Shown here piece by piece: positions 42,077 to 50,880 of a stretch of DNA of 64,000 nucleotides (positions are counted from its first letter, which is position 1; the number at the start of each line of letters is the position of its first letter). The translations under genes were made by a program, and so were the position numbers. The notes below the pieces were generated by a model. That model ran no database searches and was not told the DNA's origin. It worked only from the letters and a program-made list of their open reading frames with translations. Source of the DNA: Litorivicinus sp. (lineage in GTDB: Bacteria; Pseudomonadota; Gammaproteobacteria; Pseudomonadales; Litorivicinaceae); NCBI GenBank assembly GCA_018401755.1, contig JAGYKJ010000007.1, forward strand, positions 1 through 64,000, written 5' to 3'.

Positions 42077-43002
42077 CCGATCAAACCCTCGGACAGCTGT
42101 ATGCCTTGGCTTCCGCCTTTAGTTTTGCGTTTGCCAGTATTGGGATCAGCGTTAATCAGCGCCGAGGGTATCCAAATGACGGCGCATTTCTGTCTGTCGT
42201 GATTACCGTTTTATTTGCATTTGGCTTATTTGTGATTTTCGAGCGCGGTGTCTTGCCCTCGACAGATGATCCTCTGTTCCTGGAAGGGATTTTGTGGTTT
42301 TCCATGGCCGGCTTATTTGCGATGGTGTTTGGGCGGACGCTGGTGTTTCGGTCAATCAAGCTCTTAGGCGTGACCCGAGGGACGACGGTTAAGAAGTTCA
42401 ATCCCTTTTTCTCAGTGTTTTTTGCATTTTTATTCTTGAGTGAGCTGTTTAGTGCCTGGGAAATGGTTGGCATGGGAGCGTTGGCTGCGGCACTGGCCTT
42501 GCTCGTGTCGGATAAGAGCCGGAAATATGCCTCTCAGGATCCCTTAAAAACCCATTCATTTGGCGCCACTGCGCTGCTTTATCTGCCTGGCATCCTCGCC
42601 TGCTTGGCCTACGCGGTCTCGTATATCGCACGTAAAATCGGGCTTGATACCTTGAGCGTACCGGCATTCGGAACCTTCGTCAGTGCCGTCTCGGGCTTAT
42701 TGTTTTACCTGCTGGCGGCAACATTCTCAGGTACGTATCGCGGATTTGTATTTGGCGGCCTTAAAAATATTCGTCCAATGACGTTAGGGATTGGGATTTC
42801 AATGTCTTTGGGTCAAGTGTTGTTCTTTACAGCGCTGGCTTACGAGAAGCTCTCAACAGTTGTAGTGATTTCTGCACTGGAGACCTTTATAGCCATCTTT
42901 TTGTCGGTGGTGGTGTTTCGTCTGGAACAGCGTCCATCTGTCAAACAACTCGGAGCAGCCTGCCTGGCCACGATTGGGGTCGGTTTGGTGACATTTTATT
43001 AA
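42073..43002 (+). CDS. DMT/EamA-family permease
   Basis: A 309-residue membrane protein with ten hydrophobic spans in two EamA repeats (start LYALASAFSFAFASIGIS; repeat ends near FAFLFLSELFSAWEMVG and VVFRLEQRPSVKQLGA). DMT proteins move small metabolites, often outward. ATGA overlap with the dehydrogenase stop shows coupling. The bicupin genes follow after 25 bases. A second DMT gene at 48609 is likewise next to cupin genes, so the pairing may be functional. Confidence 0.87.
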   Translation: MTDQTLGQLYALASAFSFAFASIGISVNQRRGYPNDGAFLSVVITVLFAFGLFVIFERGVLPSTDDPLFLEGILWFSMAGLFAMVFGRTLVFRSIKLLGVTRGTTVKKFNPFFSVFFAFLFLSELFSAWEMVGMGALAAALALLVSDKSRKYASQDPLKTHSFGATALLYLPGILACLAYAVSYIARKIGLDTLSVPAFGTFVSAVSGLLFYLLAATFSGTYRGFVFGGLKNIRPMTLGIGISMSLGQVLFFTALAYEKLSTVVVISALETFIAIFLSVVVFRLEQRPSVKQLGAACLATIGVGLVTFY

Positions 43003-43027
43003 TCATGACAACAATGAGGGAATCGCC

Positions 43028-44239
43028 ATGACGGAATGGGTCGAACCAACAGATGAAAAACGCGCGGGCCACGGGACCTTTGGTCGGCCTTTGACGGACT
43101 ATGATCGGTTTATGGAGTCGGAAGGGATTCCGATTTTCCGAGGCTTTGGAGTGCCGCGTTGCCAAGACTTGCCGATGAAGCCCTGGGCTCGCATGGGTGG
43201 CAATGGCACCTATGTGCAGCTCTATGGAACCGAAGGGACCTGGGGGATGTATGTCTGTGAGATTCCGCCACGCCAAGAGTTGAATGTGGAGAAGCACATT
43301 TACGAAAAGAACATCATGGTGTTGGAAGGGCGTGGTGCCTGTGAAGTTTGGCATGACGAGAAGAAGAAGCAGGTGTTTGAGTGGCAGGCGGGATCGTTAT
43401 TTTCGATTCCGGTGAACACCTCTCATCGGATGATCAATATGTCTGGTACGCGTGCGGTGTTTGTGGCGGGAACGACAGCGCCGAACCTGATGAACCTGAT
43501 TGGAGATACCGACTTTATTTTTAACAGTGATTACAAGTTCAACCGGTTTGACGAGAACTTGTCGGATTTCTTCAAGGAGAAGACGGCGATCGAGCCCGAT
43601 CCGATCCGTGGTTTAGCAATGCGTAAGACCAATATCATGGCTGACATTGTGCATGCTGAGTTGCCACTGGATAACCGTCGAAGCCCAGGCTATCGACGGA
43701 TTGAGCCACATATGACGGCAAATAAGTTTTATCTTTGGATCGGTCAGCATGAGATTGGTCGTTACTCGAAGGCCCATGCGCACACGTCCGCAGCCATTTT
43801 GTTCTGCCTGACTGGGAAAGGATATACCTATTCGTGGCCAGAGCACCTGGGTGTGAACCCATGGAAGGATGGGAAGGGTGATGAAGTGATTCGAGTCGAT
43901 TATGAGTATGGCGGATGCGTGAGTGCGGCGCCAGGTGGGGCACGTTGGTATCACCAGCACTTCAATGTCTCAGATGAGCCCTTCCGTTTGACTGCATGGT
44001 TTGGACCAAACCACCCAAGCATGTTGCCTGGTGCGGCACCTGGTCAGAAGACAACTGATTACACGGCGATGGATATCCACGAAGGGGGCACATCCATCCC
44101 CTATTGGTTGGAGGACCCAGAAGTTCGTTCGGAATTCGAGCGCCAACTGAATGCGAATGGTGCGAAGTCCAAAATGGAGCCGCACCGGTATGTGAAACCT
44201 GAAGGTCTGATAGATACCTCGGATCACCACCACCACTGA
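43028..44239 (+). CDS. Bicupin protein, tandem copy 1
   Basis: A 403-residue two-barrel cupin. Barrel 1 (about 70-150) has a poor metal site (EKHIYEKNIMVLEGRG, NTSHRMINMSG). Barrel 2 (about 240-345) has His-x-His in SKAHAHTSAAILFCLTGKGY and a second pair in WYHQHFNVS, fit to bind Fe(II) or another metal. It is homologous to the bicupin at 27487 (shared KPWAR.GG, YVCEIP, KAHAH, HQHFN). The tail ends SDHHHH, a natural His run. Start is ATG 43028 after GAGGGA. Its first 660 bases are identical to copy 2; the 3' part differs in patches. Confidence 0.82.
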   Translation: MTEWVEPTDEKRAGHGTFGRPLTDYDRFMESEGIPIFRGFGVPRCQDLPMKPWARMGGNGTYVQLYGTEGTWGMYVCEIPPRQELNVEKHIYEKNIMVLEGRGACEVWHDEKKKQVFEWQAGSLFSIPVNTSHRMINMSGTRAVFVAGTTAPNLMNLIGDTDFIFNSDYKFNRFDENLSDFFKEKTAIEPDPIRGLAMRKTNIMADIVHAELPLDNRRSPGYRRIEPHMTANKFYLWIGQHEIGRYSKAHAHTSAAILFCLTGKGYTYSWPEHLGVNPWKDGKGDEVIRVDYEYGGCVSAAPGGARWYHQHFNVSDEPFRLTAWFGPNHPSMLPGAAPGQKTTDYTAMDIHEGGTSIPYWLEDPEVRSEFERQLNANGAKSKMEPHRYVKPEGLIDTSDHHHH

Positions 44240-44250
44240 GAGAAACTGTC

Positions 44251-45435
44251 ATGACGGAATGGGTCGAACCAACAGATGAAAAACGCGCGGGCCACGGGAC
44301 CTTTGGTCGGCCTTTGACGGACTATGATCGGTTTATGGAGTCGGAAGGGATTCCGATTTTCCGAGGCTTTGGAGTGCCGCGTTGCCAAGACTTGCCGATG
44401 AAGCCCTGGGCTCGCATGGGTGGCAATGGCACCTATGTGCAGCTCTATGGAACCGAAGGGACCTGGGGGATGTATGTCTGTGAGATTCCGCCACGCCAAG
44501 AGTTGAATGTGGAGAAGCACATTTACGAAAAGAACATCATGGTGTTGGAAGGGCGTGGTGCCTGTGAAGTTTGGCATGACGAGAAGAAGAAGCAGGTGTT
44601 TGAGTGGCAGGCGGGATCGTTATTTTCGATTCCGGTGAACACCTCTCATCGGATGATCAATATGTCTGGTACGCGTGCGGTGTTTGTGGCGGGAACGACA
44701 GCGCCGAACCTGATGAACCTGATTGGAGATACCGACTTTATTTTTAACAGTGATTACAAGTTCAACCGGTTTGACGAGAACTTGTCGGATTTCTTCAAGG
44801 AGAAGACGGCGATCGAGCCCGATCCGATCCGTGGTTTAGCAATGCGTAAGACCAATATCATGGCTGACATTGTGCATGCTGAGTTGCCACTGGATAACCG
44901 TCGAAGCCCAGGATTCAGACGTATTGAGCCGCATATGACGGCAAATAAGTTTTATCTTTGGATCGGTCAGCACGAGATTGGTCGTTACTCGAAGGCCCAT
45001 GCGCATACGTCCGCAGCCATTTTGTTCTGCCTAACAGGCAAGGGGTACACCTTGTCATGGCCTGAACATGTGGGTGTGAATCCATGGAAGGCTGGAAAAG
45101 AAGACCAGGTCGTGCGAGTTGACTATGAGTATGGCGGATGCGTGAGTGCGGCGCCAGGTGGGGCGCGTTGGTATCACCAGCACTTCAATGTCTCAGATGA
45201 GCCCTTCCGTTTGACTGCATGGTTTGGACCAAACCACCCAAGCATGTTGCCTGGTGCGGCACCTGGTCAGAAGACCATTGACTATACCGCAATGGATATC
45301 CATGAAGGGGGGACTTCAATCCCATATTGGCAGGAAGACCCTTACATCCGGGAAGAATTTCATCGGTGTCTACAAGTCAGTGGTGCAACGTCCCGGATGG
45401 AGTCGCATCGATATGAAAAACCCGCGGATCTTTGA
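44251..45435 (+). CDS. Bicupin protein, tandem copy 2
   Basis: A 394-residue twin of copy 1. The nucleotide match is exact from the ATG to about codon 221, then about 60 bases at 45040-45120 and the last 60 codons diverge with many synonymous changes, while the stretch around YEYGGCVSAAPGGARWYHQHF is again nearly identical. This mosaic looks like gene conversion between older paralogues. The metal-site residues (KAHAH, HQHF) are kept. It ends without the His run. The next frame, EutA-like, begins directly after it, so ATPase and bicupin are made from one message. Confidence 0.82.
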   Translation: MTEWVEPTDEKRAGHGTFGRPLTDYDRFMESEGIPIFRGFGVPRCQDLPMKPWARMGGNGTYVQLYGTEGTWGMYVCEIPPRQELNVEKHIYEKNIMVLEGRGACEVWHDEKKKQVFEWQAGSLFSIPVNTSHRMINMSGTRAVFVAGTTAPNLMNLIGDTDFIFNSDYKFNRFDENLSDFFKEKTAIEPDPIRGLAMRKTNIMADIVHAELPLDNRRSPGFRRIEPHMTANKFYLWIGQHEIGRYSKAHAHTSAAILFCLTGKGYTLSWPEHVGVNPWKAGKEDQVVRVDYEYGGCVSAAPGGARWYHQHFNVSDEPFRLTAWFGPNHPSMLPGAAPGQKTIDYTAMDIHEGGTSIPYWQEDPYIREEFHRCLQVSGATSRMESHRYEKPADL

Positions 45436-45446
45436 GAGGCATCGCG

Positions 45447-46892
45447 ATGAAATTTACCTCTGCTGAACGAGCGCTTGTTGAAGCGGATGTCATCAACATG
45501 ATCACCCTGGGTCTGGATATTGGATCGGCCACCAGCCATGTGTCGCTATCGCAATTGACCCTGGTTCGCGGACACAATCGCTATACAGTGACGGAAGCGA
45601 AGGTGATTCATCAAAGCCCAGTCCTTAAAACTCCCTTTGGTGGGGAGGGTCGTGCTCAGATTGATGGGACCGTTCTAGAATCCATGATTGACGATGCGCT
45701 GGCTGAGGCACGGGTAACACGTGACCAGATTGAGTCGGGTGTGGTGATTTTGACGGGTAACGCACTGCGTCGGAATAACGCACGGGAAATCGCCGATGTA
45801 CTTGCTGCGTTTAGTGGCAAGTTCATCTCGATCAGTGCAGGCGATCGCCTGGAATCGACGTTGGCAGCCTATGGGTCGGGCGCTATCGCAGCGTCAAAAT
45901 CAAAGCCTGTACTCAACGTGGATATTGGTGGAGGAACCACCAAGATCACTCACTGCGTGGATGGCAAAGTACATGAATTGACTGCGATCGAGATCGGCGG
46001 TCGGATTTTGCAGGTTTCCTCTGACGGTGTGGTCAACCACGGCGAGCCGACGGTTGCGCTGTTCACCGAGGATGGGGCGATCCCAGTCAATGGTACCCGC
46101 TTGAGCATTGAGGCCATTGATGCGCTGATTCACCGGATGGCGGATACCGTCTGTCAGGCGGTGACGGGCCAAGATGTGGGCATGGCACAGCGGATTGACC
46201 CCATTCACCCGTACCCTGAGGGTGGCGAAATTGTGCTCAGCGGTGGTGTGAGTCAATGGTTGTTGCCGAGTGCGACAGGTGTCAGCGACGATTTGGGACA
46301 ACGCCTTGCCCACGCTGTACAGACAAGACTCATAGCACGCGGATACCAGGTTCGCATTGCCAATGACCCGATTCGGGCGACGGTACTAGGTGCGTCGCAG
46401 CAACGCCTACAAGTCAGTGGTAATACCATCTTTATTTCCGACGAATCGATTCTGCCAATCCGCAATATTCCAGTATTACAGTTGGCCTTTGATGACACCC
46501 CAATCACTGTTGACGGAGTTGTCGATCAGGTGCGACGCGTTGAAGCCCATCAATTGTTCGAAACGGATGCGAAGATGACGGCGCTTGGAGTCAACTGGGA
46601 AGGGTCAGTCACCTATGCGCGTATTGATGCTTTCTGTCGTGGATTGATGACAGCGAGAGCACTCAACGAACATCCAGATGAGCCTTTGATCCTGCTTTTA
46701 GCCCAGGATATCGCGGGATTGATTGGGATTCATTTGAAGGAAGAACTCAATCTCCCAAACCCGATCGTGTGTCTCGATGGCTTGGATCAGGTGGACTTTG
46801 ATTTTATCGATGTGGGCGAGGTCCTCAATCAAACCGGGCTCGTTCCCGTGGTTGCAAAATCAATTCTTTTTCAGACTGGATCGAAGGTCTGA
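45447..46892 (+). CDS. EutA-like ASKHA ATPase, second copy
   Basis: A 481-residue EutA-family ATPase without the His-rich tail of the first copy. Phosphate-1 is TLGLDIGSATSH, phosphate-2 NVDIGGGTTK, adenosine motif VLSGGVSQW, and the end reads RNIPV...VPVVAKSILFQ as in EutA. Length matches classical EutA (about 467). No ammonia-lyase genes are near; its direct neighbours are the bicupins (11 bases upstream) and an aldehyde dehydrogenase. A role in reactivating or loading a metal or cofactor enzyme is inference. The start at 45447 is chosen over an upstream TTG. Confidence 0.85.
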   Translation: MKFTSAERALVEADVINMITLGLDIGSATSHVSLSQLTLVRGHNRYTVTEAKVIHQSPVLKTPFGGEGRAQIDGTVLESMIDDALAEARVTRDQIESGVVILTGNALRRNNAREIADVLAAFSGKFISISAGDRLESTLAAYGSGAIAASKSKPVLNVDIGGGTTKITHCVDGKVHELTAIEIGGRILQVSSDGVVNHGEPTVALFTEDGAIPVNGTRLSIEAIDALIHRMADTVCQAVTGQDVGMAQRIDPIHPYPEGGEIVLSGGVSQWLLPSATGVSDDLGQRLAHAVQTRLIARGYQVRIANDPIRATVLGASQQRLQVSGNTIFISDESILPIRNIPVLQLAFDDTPITVDGVVDQVRRVEAHQLFETDAKMTALGVNWEGSVTYARIDAFCRGLMTARALNEHPDEPLILLLAQDIAGLIGIHLKEELNLPNPIVCLDGLDQVDFDFIDVGEVLNQTGLVPVVAKSILFQTGSKV

Positions 46893-46899
46893 TCTGTCG

Positions 46900-46929
46900 C
46901 ACCAAGGACCCAGGTCTGGGTCCTTGGTG
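46900..46929. terminator. Very stable hairpin between EutA-like and ALDH genes
   Basis: Fourteen-base perfect arms CACCAAGGACCCAG / CTGGGTCCTTGGTG with only two bases between them start eight bases after the EutA-like stop. No T-run follows. It may stabilise the upstream mRNA end or reduce expression of the aldehyde dehydrogenase downstream. Confidence 0.5.
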
Positions 46930-47040
46930 TCGTGCCGAGACATGAGTTTGCCCCCCCACGAAAACAGCATTGGTGAACGCATGAGCGCCCTGGAAAACCG
47001 TGGCATGCTGATGTTTTGTCATAATCATGAGGAGCGAGCG

Positions 47041-48537
47041 ATGGATATTGACCCACGATTTAAGGTCACTTCAGTGGTGAATGGGCGGATGCTGATTAAT
47101 GGGGAGCTTCGTGAATCGTCCCAGAATCAGTGGCTAGAGAGCTACTGTCCTGCAACACAGGAATATTTAGGTCGAGTCCCCAACGCTACTGCCGAAGAAA
47201 TGGCTGAGGCTGTGACAGGTGCGAAGGCAGCGTCGCGTGCATGGGCGAAGACCACCCAGCAAACGCGTGTTGATCTCATTATGGCCATTGCTGAACGGCT
47301 CGAGGCGCGAGCTGATGAATTTGCTCGGATTGAATCGCTGGATACTGGGAATACCTACGGGCCGATGCAGAATGATGTGCATAAGGCCGTTGAACGGATG
47401 CGTTTTTACTGTGGCCTTGCCTATGAAATTAAAGGAATGACCGTTCCCTCAACGCCTGGCAATCTCCACCTGACCATTCGTGAGCCCTATGGTGTCGTTG
47501 GCCGAATCATCCCGTTTAACCATCCGATTGGCTTTGCTGCTTCACGGATTGCGCCCGCGTTGATTGCTGGAAATACCATTATCGTCAAACCATCTGAGCA
47601 GGCACCCTTATCAGCGAGCTTGTTGGCTGAAATCTGTGCGGAGTTGGCGCCACCGGGTGTAATCAACATTGTGACTGGGGATCGCCTCACGGGTGAGGCT
47701 TTGGTTCGGGATTCGCGAGTCAAGCGAATTGCCTTCATTGGTTCTGTGGCCTCAGGAATGGCGATTCAAAAAGCAGCAGCGGATAGCGCGGTTAAGCACA
47801 TCTCGCTGGAGTTAGGTGGAAAGAACCCATTCATCATTTGTGAGGATGCAGATATCGATCAAGCTGTGATTGCGGCGACCAATGGGATGAACTTTGGTTG
47901 GCAAGGGCAATCGTGTGGATCGACGAGTCGCTTATTGGTCCATGAGTCCCAGTATGCGTTAGTGGCTCAGAAGGTGGTTGATCGAGTGAAGACCGTGAAA
48001 GTCGGCCATCCGATGAACCCTGAAATCAAGATGGGCCCAGTGGTGTCCGAAGCGCAATATCAGAAGGTGCTGTCTTACATCGATGTTGCGAAATCCGAAG
48101 GTGCGGAGCTCCTTCTGGGTGGCGAGGCACTGACGATTGATGGCTGCCCGGGTGGGTACTTTGTGTCACCCACAGTCTTTGGACGGGTTGGGATGGAGAT
48201 GCGGATTGCGCAAGAAGAAGTCTTTGGTCCCATCATGAGTCTGATGCCGTATCAAAATCTAGATGATGCGGTTGAGATTGCAAACTCAACAAGCTATGGG
48301 CTGACAGCCGCGATTTGGACCTCTAATTACTTCACCGCGATGGATCTCTGTCGCCGCGTCGAGGCTGGGTATGTCTGGGTCAATGGCATTGGTAACCACT
48401 ACCGCGGACAGCCCTACGGCGGATACAAGAATAGCGGCATCGGTCGTGAAGAAGGGTTGGATGAAATGCTGAGCTATACCGAAGTGAAATCCATTAACTT
48501 CGCAATGGGCCAGGCGGAGCGTGCGAAAAATAACTGA
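47041..48537 (+). CDS. NAD-dependent aldehyde dehydrogenase (second copy)
   Basis: A 498-residue ALDH with catalytic Cys292 (GQSCGSTSR), ISLELGGKNP, FIGSVASG and IIPFNHPIGF. It is homologous along its length to the copy at 19562 and has the same length, so the two probably act on related aldehydes in two parallel routes. GAGGAG precedes ATG 47041; the frame extends upstream but those codons are not family-like. A hairpin ends the unit. Confidence 0.9.
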   Translation: MDIDPRFKVTSVVNGRMLINGELRESSQNQWLESYCPATQEYLGRVPNATAEEMAEAVTGAKAASRAWAKTTQQTRVDLIMAIAERLEARADEFARIESLDTGNTYGPMQNDVHKAVERMRFYCGLAYEIKGMTVPSTPGNLHLTIREPYGVVGRIIPFNHPIGFAASRIAPALIAGNTIIVKPSEQAPLSASLLAEICAELAPPGVINIVTGDRLTGEALVRDSRVKRIAFIGSVASGMAIQKAAADSAVKHISLELGGKNPFIICEDADIDQAVIAATNGMNFGWQGQSCGSTSRLLVHESQYALVAQKVVDRVKTVKVGHPMNPEIKMGPVVSEAQYQKVLSYIDVAKSEGAELLLGGEALTIDGCPGGYFVSPTVFGRVGMEMRIAQEEVFGPIMSLMPYQNLDDAVEIANSTSYGLTAAIWTSNYFTAMDLCRRVEAGYVWVNGIGNHYRGQPYGGYKNSGIGREEGLDEMLSYTEVKSINFAMGQAERAKNN

Positions 48538-48562
48538 GGCATTTTTTGCGTTGGTAAAAAAG

Positions 48563-48580
48563 AGGGCGCCGAGGCGCCCT
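48563..48580 (-). terminator. Bidirectional terminator
   Basis: AGGGCGCC / GGCGCCCT forms a GC-rich hairpin. On the minus strand it is followed by a run of six Ts (48556-48561), so it is a good intrinsic terminator for the DMT gene and it can also stop the ALDH transcript. Confidence 0.78.
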
Positions 48581-48608
48581 TTAACGTTCTCAGGAGTGGA
48601 GAAGACGA

Positions 48609-49529
48609 TTACAACCCGATGCCGGCTGCAGGTAATGCGAGTAACACAGCACCGAGCAGTGAGATACCAATCCCAATCCAAATCCAAATACCGAACAATT
48701 CAGTGGTTGGATTGATGATCTTGCTGAAGATGACCCGGAAAATCGTCGAGGTCCGTTGGATCGGAGAAACGATGTAGACCGGGGCTAAGGCTAAAGCGAC
48801 ATAGCGTAGACCCTGGGAGAGGAAGACGAAAACGCCCGAGGTAATAAAGTCCGGAATATTTTTCCGATCGGTATTGCGAACTTCGGCGGTAAATCCGAAG
48901 GCGATAATGACGACCAATAACACTAACGAGGCCGCAGCGTGTCCAATGAACGCACCAAACACGGCCAGTTGCCAAGATTTGGTTTCCATGGCCAGGGCGA
49001 CCAGTACCGGTGATGAGCCATAGCAAATCGAGCTGATCAATCCGTAGAAGTAGCCTTCCATGAGCTTGAATTCAAACTGCAGATTCGCGACTTTTTTGGA
49101 TTTCCGTTCTTGAGAGACCGCCAGTGGCCCTAGGGTCAACAGAATGATTCCAATCCAACTCAGTGTATTGATCTGTTCACCCAGCACCGCAATCGCGAGT
49201 ACAACTGAGACAACCACTGTAAATTGTTGAATTGGACCGGCGACATTGGCGCCAACTGCCTTCGTACACTTATAGTTGGTGTAGCGTCCAATTAAGAAGT
49301 GCACAACGCCTGCGGCAACGAAGTACCAGACTCCGCTCCAATCAAGATTGACAAGATCGTCTTCGCGAATTGCGATCAAAGACAAAAAACCAAACAGGAT
49401 CATGCCTAGGGGTAAGGTGACAGCAAGACCCTGCATCGCCGTGCCGGTGAGCACCCCGCGGCGCATCATCACCGCGTTGAATCCGAAGAATCCCGCGCTC
49501 AAAAACGATAATAATGCACCGAGCATCAC
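48609..49529 (-). CDS. DMT/EamA-family permease, second
   Basis: A 306-residue protein with ten spans and two EamA repeats (start LSFLSAGFFGFNAVMMRRG; ends AVLGEQINTLSWIGIILLT and GIWIWIGIGISLLGAVLL). It transports a small metabolite, direction unknown. It is the last gene of a minus-strand unit with two small cupins; only three bases separate it from the cupin gene. Sequence is distant from the DMT at 42073. Confidence 0.85.
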   Translation of the reverse strand: MMLGALLSFLSAGFFGFNAVMMRRGVLTGTAMQGLAVTLPLGMILFGFLSLIAIREDDLVNLDWSGVWYFVAAGVVHFLIGRYTNYKCTKAVGANVAGPIQQFTVVVSVVLAIAVLGEQINTLSWIGIILLTLGPLAVSQERKSKKVANLQFEFKLMEGYFYGLISSICYGSSPVLVALAMETKSWQLAVFGAFIGHAAASLVLLVVIIAFGFTAEVRNTDRKNIPDFITSGVFVFLSQGLRYVALALAPVYIVSPIQRTSTIFRVIFSKIINPTTELFGIWIWIGIGISLLGAVLLALPAAGIGL

Positions 49530-49532
49530 CTG

Positions 49533-50132
49533 TTACTTCTGTGCAATCAATGCGCGAACCCAATCGGCATCGATGGTGGTATTTGGCACGTACTCTGGCG
49601 CATTTTCAAGTTGCTCCAGGTCATTGAGCCCACACATTTTATAGACTCGATTGGTTGCCGAAATCAGTCGACAGGGGCGACTTGGGTCTGCATTGAAGTG
49701 TTGGTGAATGGTGTTTGGTGGAATATAGATTACGTCACCCGCCTCCCAATCAAAGCGCTTGACCTCGTCTTGGGCTTTCCAGTGATAAGTGTCTGTGATT
49801 TCTACATCACAATCCTGGTGTAAATCGTATCCACGTCCTTCGAGGACATAGAGACACTCTTCCGCGAGATGGCGATGCTTCCCAGAATGGCTTCCTGCCG
49901 GAATGATTTGCATGTATGCGTCAACGGTTTCCATGCGAGTATTCATTTTTTCATTAATTAAATGCTTGAGGATCCCCTGCGGCGCAAGCTCCCAGGGCAT
50001 CTCGTCCGGGTGGACCACCTTTTTACGGAGTGCATTGCGCTCATCTGCAGACATTGCTTGATCAAGGAGCTCTTGATACAACCCTAAATTTGTGGAGCCT
50101 TCGAGCCACTGATAGGCTTCTTGCCATGCCAT
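49533..50132 (-). CDS. Small cupin protein (199 residues)
   Basis: A single-barrel cupin. The metal-binding motif reads SGKHRHLAEECLYVLEGRG with HRH and the Glu that follows, and IPPNTIHQHFNAD provides the last His. The helical N-terminus (residues 1-75) is not cupin. Such a mononuclear metal site supports a dioxygenase or isomerase, or only ligand binding. The start at 50132 follows AAGGAGGG, with a one-base gap from the other small cupin gene. The pair may form a heteromeric two-barrel enzyme. Confidence 0.8.
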   Translation of the reverse strand: MAWQEAYQWLEGSTNLGLYQELLDQAMSADERNALRKKVVHPDEMPWELAPQGILKHLINEKMNTRMETVDAYMQIIPAGSHSGKHRHLAEECLYVLEGRGYDLHQDCDVEITDTYHWKAQDEVKRFDWEAGDVIYIPPNTIHQHFNADPSRPCRLISATNRVYKMCGLNDLEQLENAPEYVPNTTIDADWVRALIAQK

Positions 50133-50133
50133 A

Positions 50134-50688
50134 TCAATACCCTCCTTCTGGATGGTTGTAATCAATTTCTGCTTCACGAGGCTCAAAACCTTCGGCGCCT
50201 GGGAAGGGTTCCGTATGACGTGCTTCAACGGTTTGCTGGAATAGCATGTTGAGGAACAGATACATGGGCTTTGTCTTGATGACTAACGCACGTGCTGGCT
50301 CTGTCTCACTGGCGTTGAAATGCTGATGCACGCAGTTATTGTGCACAATGGCGACGTCTCCAGCCTTCCAGTCGTACCGGATATTGTCGTGAATCTCGTA
50401 GCCCTGGCCATCTAGAATATAGAATGCTGCTTCATTGACGTGACCATGCTTTTGAGACTTTCCGCCAGGACTGTATTCTTCGAGATGCAGGTGGAATGTC
50501 TGGGTGATCCCATCCTTCGGTTCGACATAATGACGAGAATACGCTTGGGGACCATCCACCATCTTGATGTCTCGCGCTTTGCGAACGCGCGGTTGTGACC
50601 GCAAGCGCTCTAGTTCTATCTGAAGGCTATACGCGCCCTGGACCCCGCGGACGAAAATCCGGTCAGTTTGTTCGTGATATCGAGTCAT
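50134..50688 (-). CDS. Small cupin protein (184 residues)
   Basis: A single-barrel cupin with KHGHVNEAAFYILDGQGYEIHD and NNCVHQHFNASE as metal motifs. It is paralogous to the gene after it (shared GYxxH, HQHFNA). It leads the minus-strand cupin-cupin-DMT unit. The C-terminal motif HTEPFPGAEGFEPREAE is proline- and acid-rich. Function unknown; possible ring-cleavage or lyase chemistry on a small acid. Confidence 0.8.
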   Translation of the reverse strand: MTRYHEQTDRIFVRGVQGAYSLQIELERLRSQPRVRKARDIKMVDGPQAYSRHYVEPKDGITQTFHLHLEEYSPGGKSQKHGHVNEAAFYILDGQGYEIHDNIRYDWKAGDVAIVHNNCVHQHFNASETEPARALVIKTKPMYLFLNMLFQQTVEARHTEPFPGAEGFEPREAEIDYNHPEGGY

Positions 50689-50880
50689 GGTCTGTCTCTT
50701 CTTTGCTTCGGTTTCTGAAGATGCGCGCGCTGATGCACGCGACAGATGTCAGTCTTTACACTCTATGTGGCCGAGTGAGATGACTGAAAAACTAAAACCG
50801 TCTTGGCTGGAAACTGAAATCATCATGATGGCCACAATGCCAATTGTGCGATGCTCACAACCCTGAAAATTAGGAGTGGC

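Noticed and set aside
44210-44239. Four His codons before the stop of bicupin copy 1, resembling a cloning tag
   Set aside because: They sit in natural operon context with native flanking sequence, so a vector artefact is unlikely.
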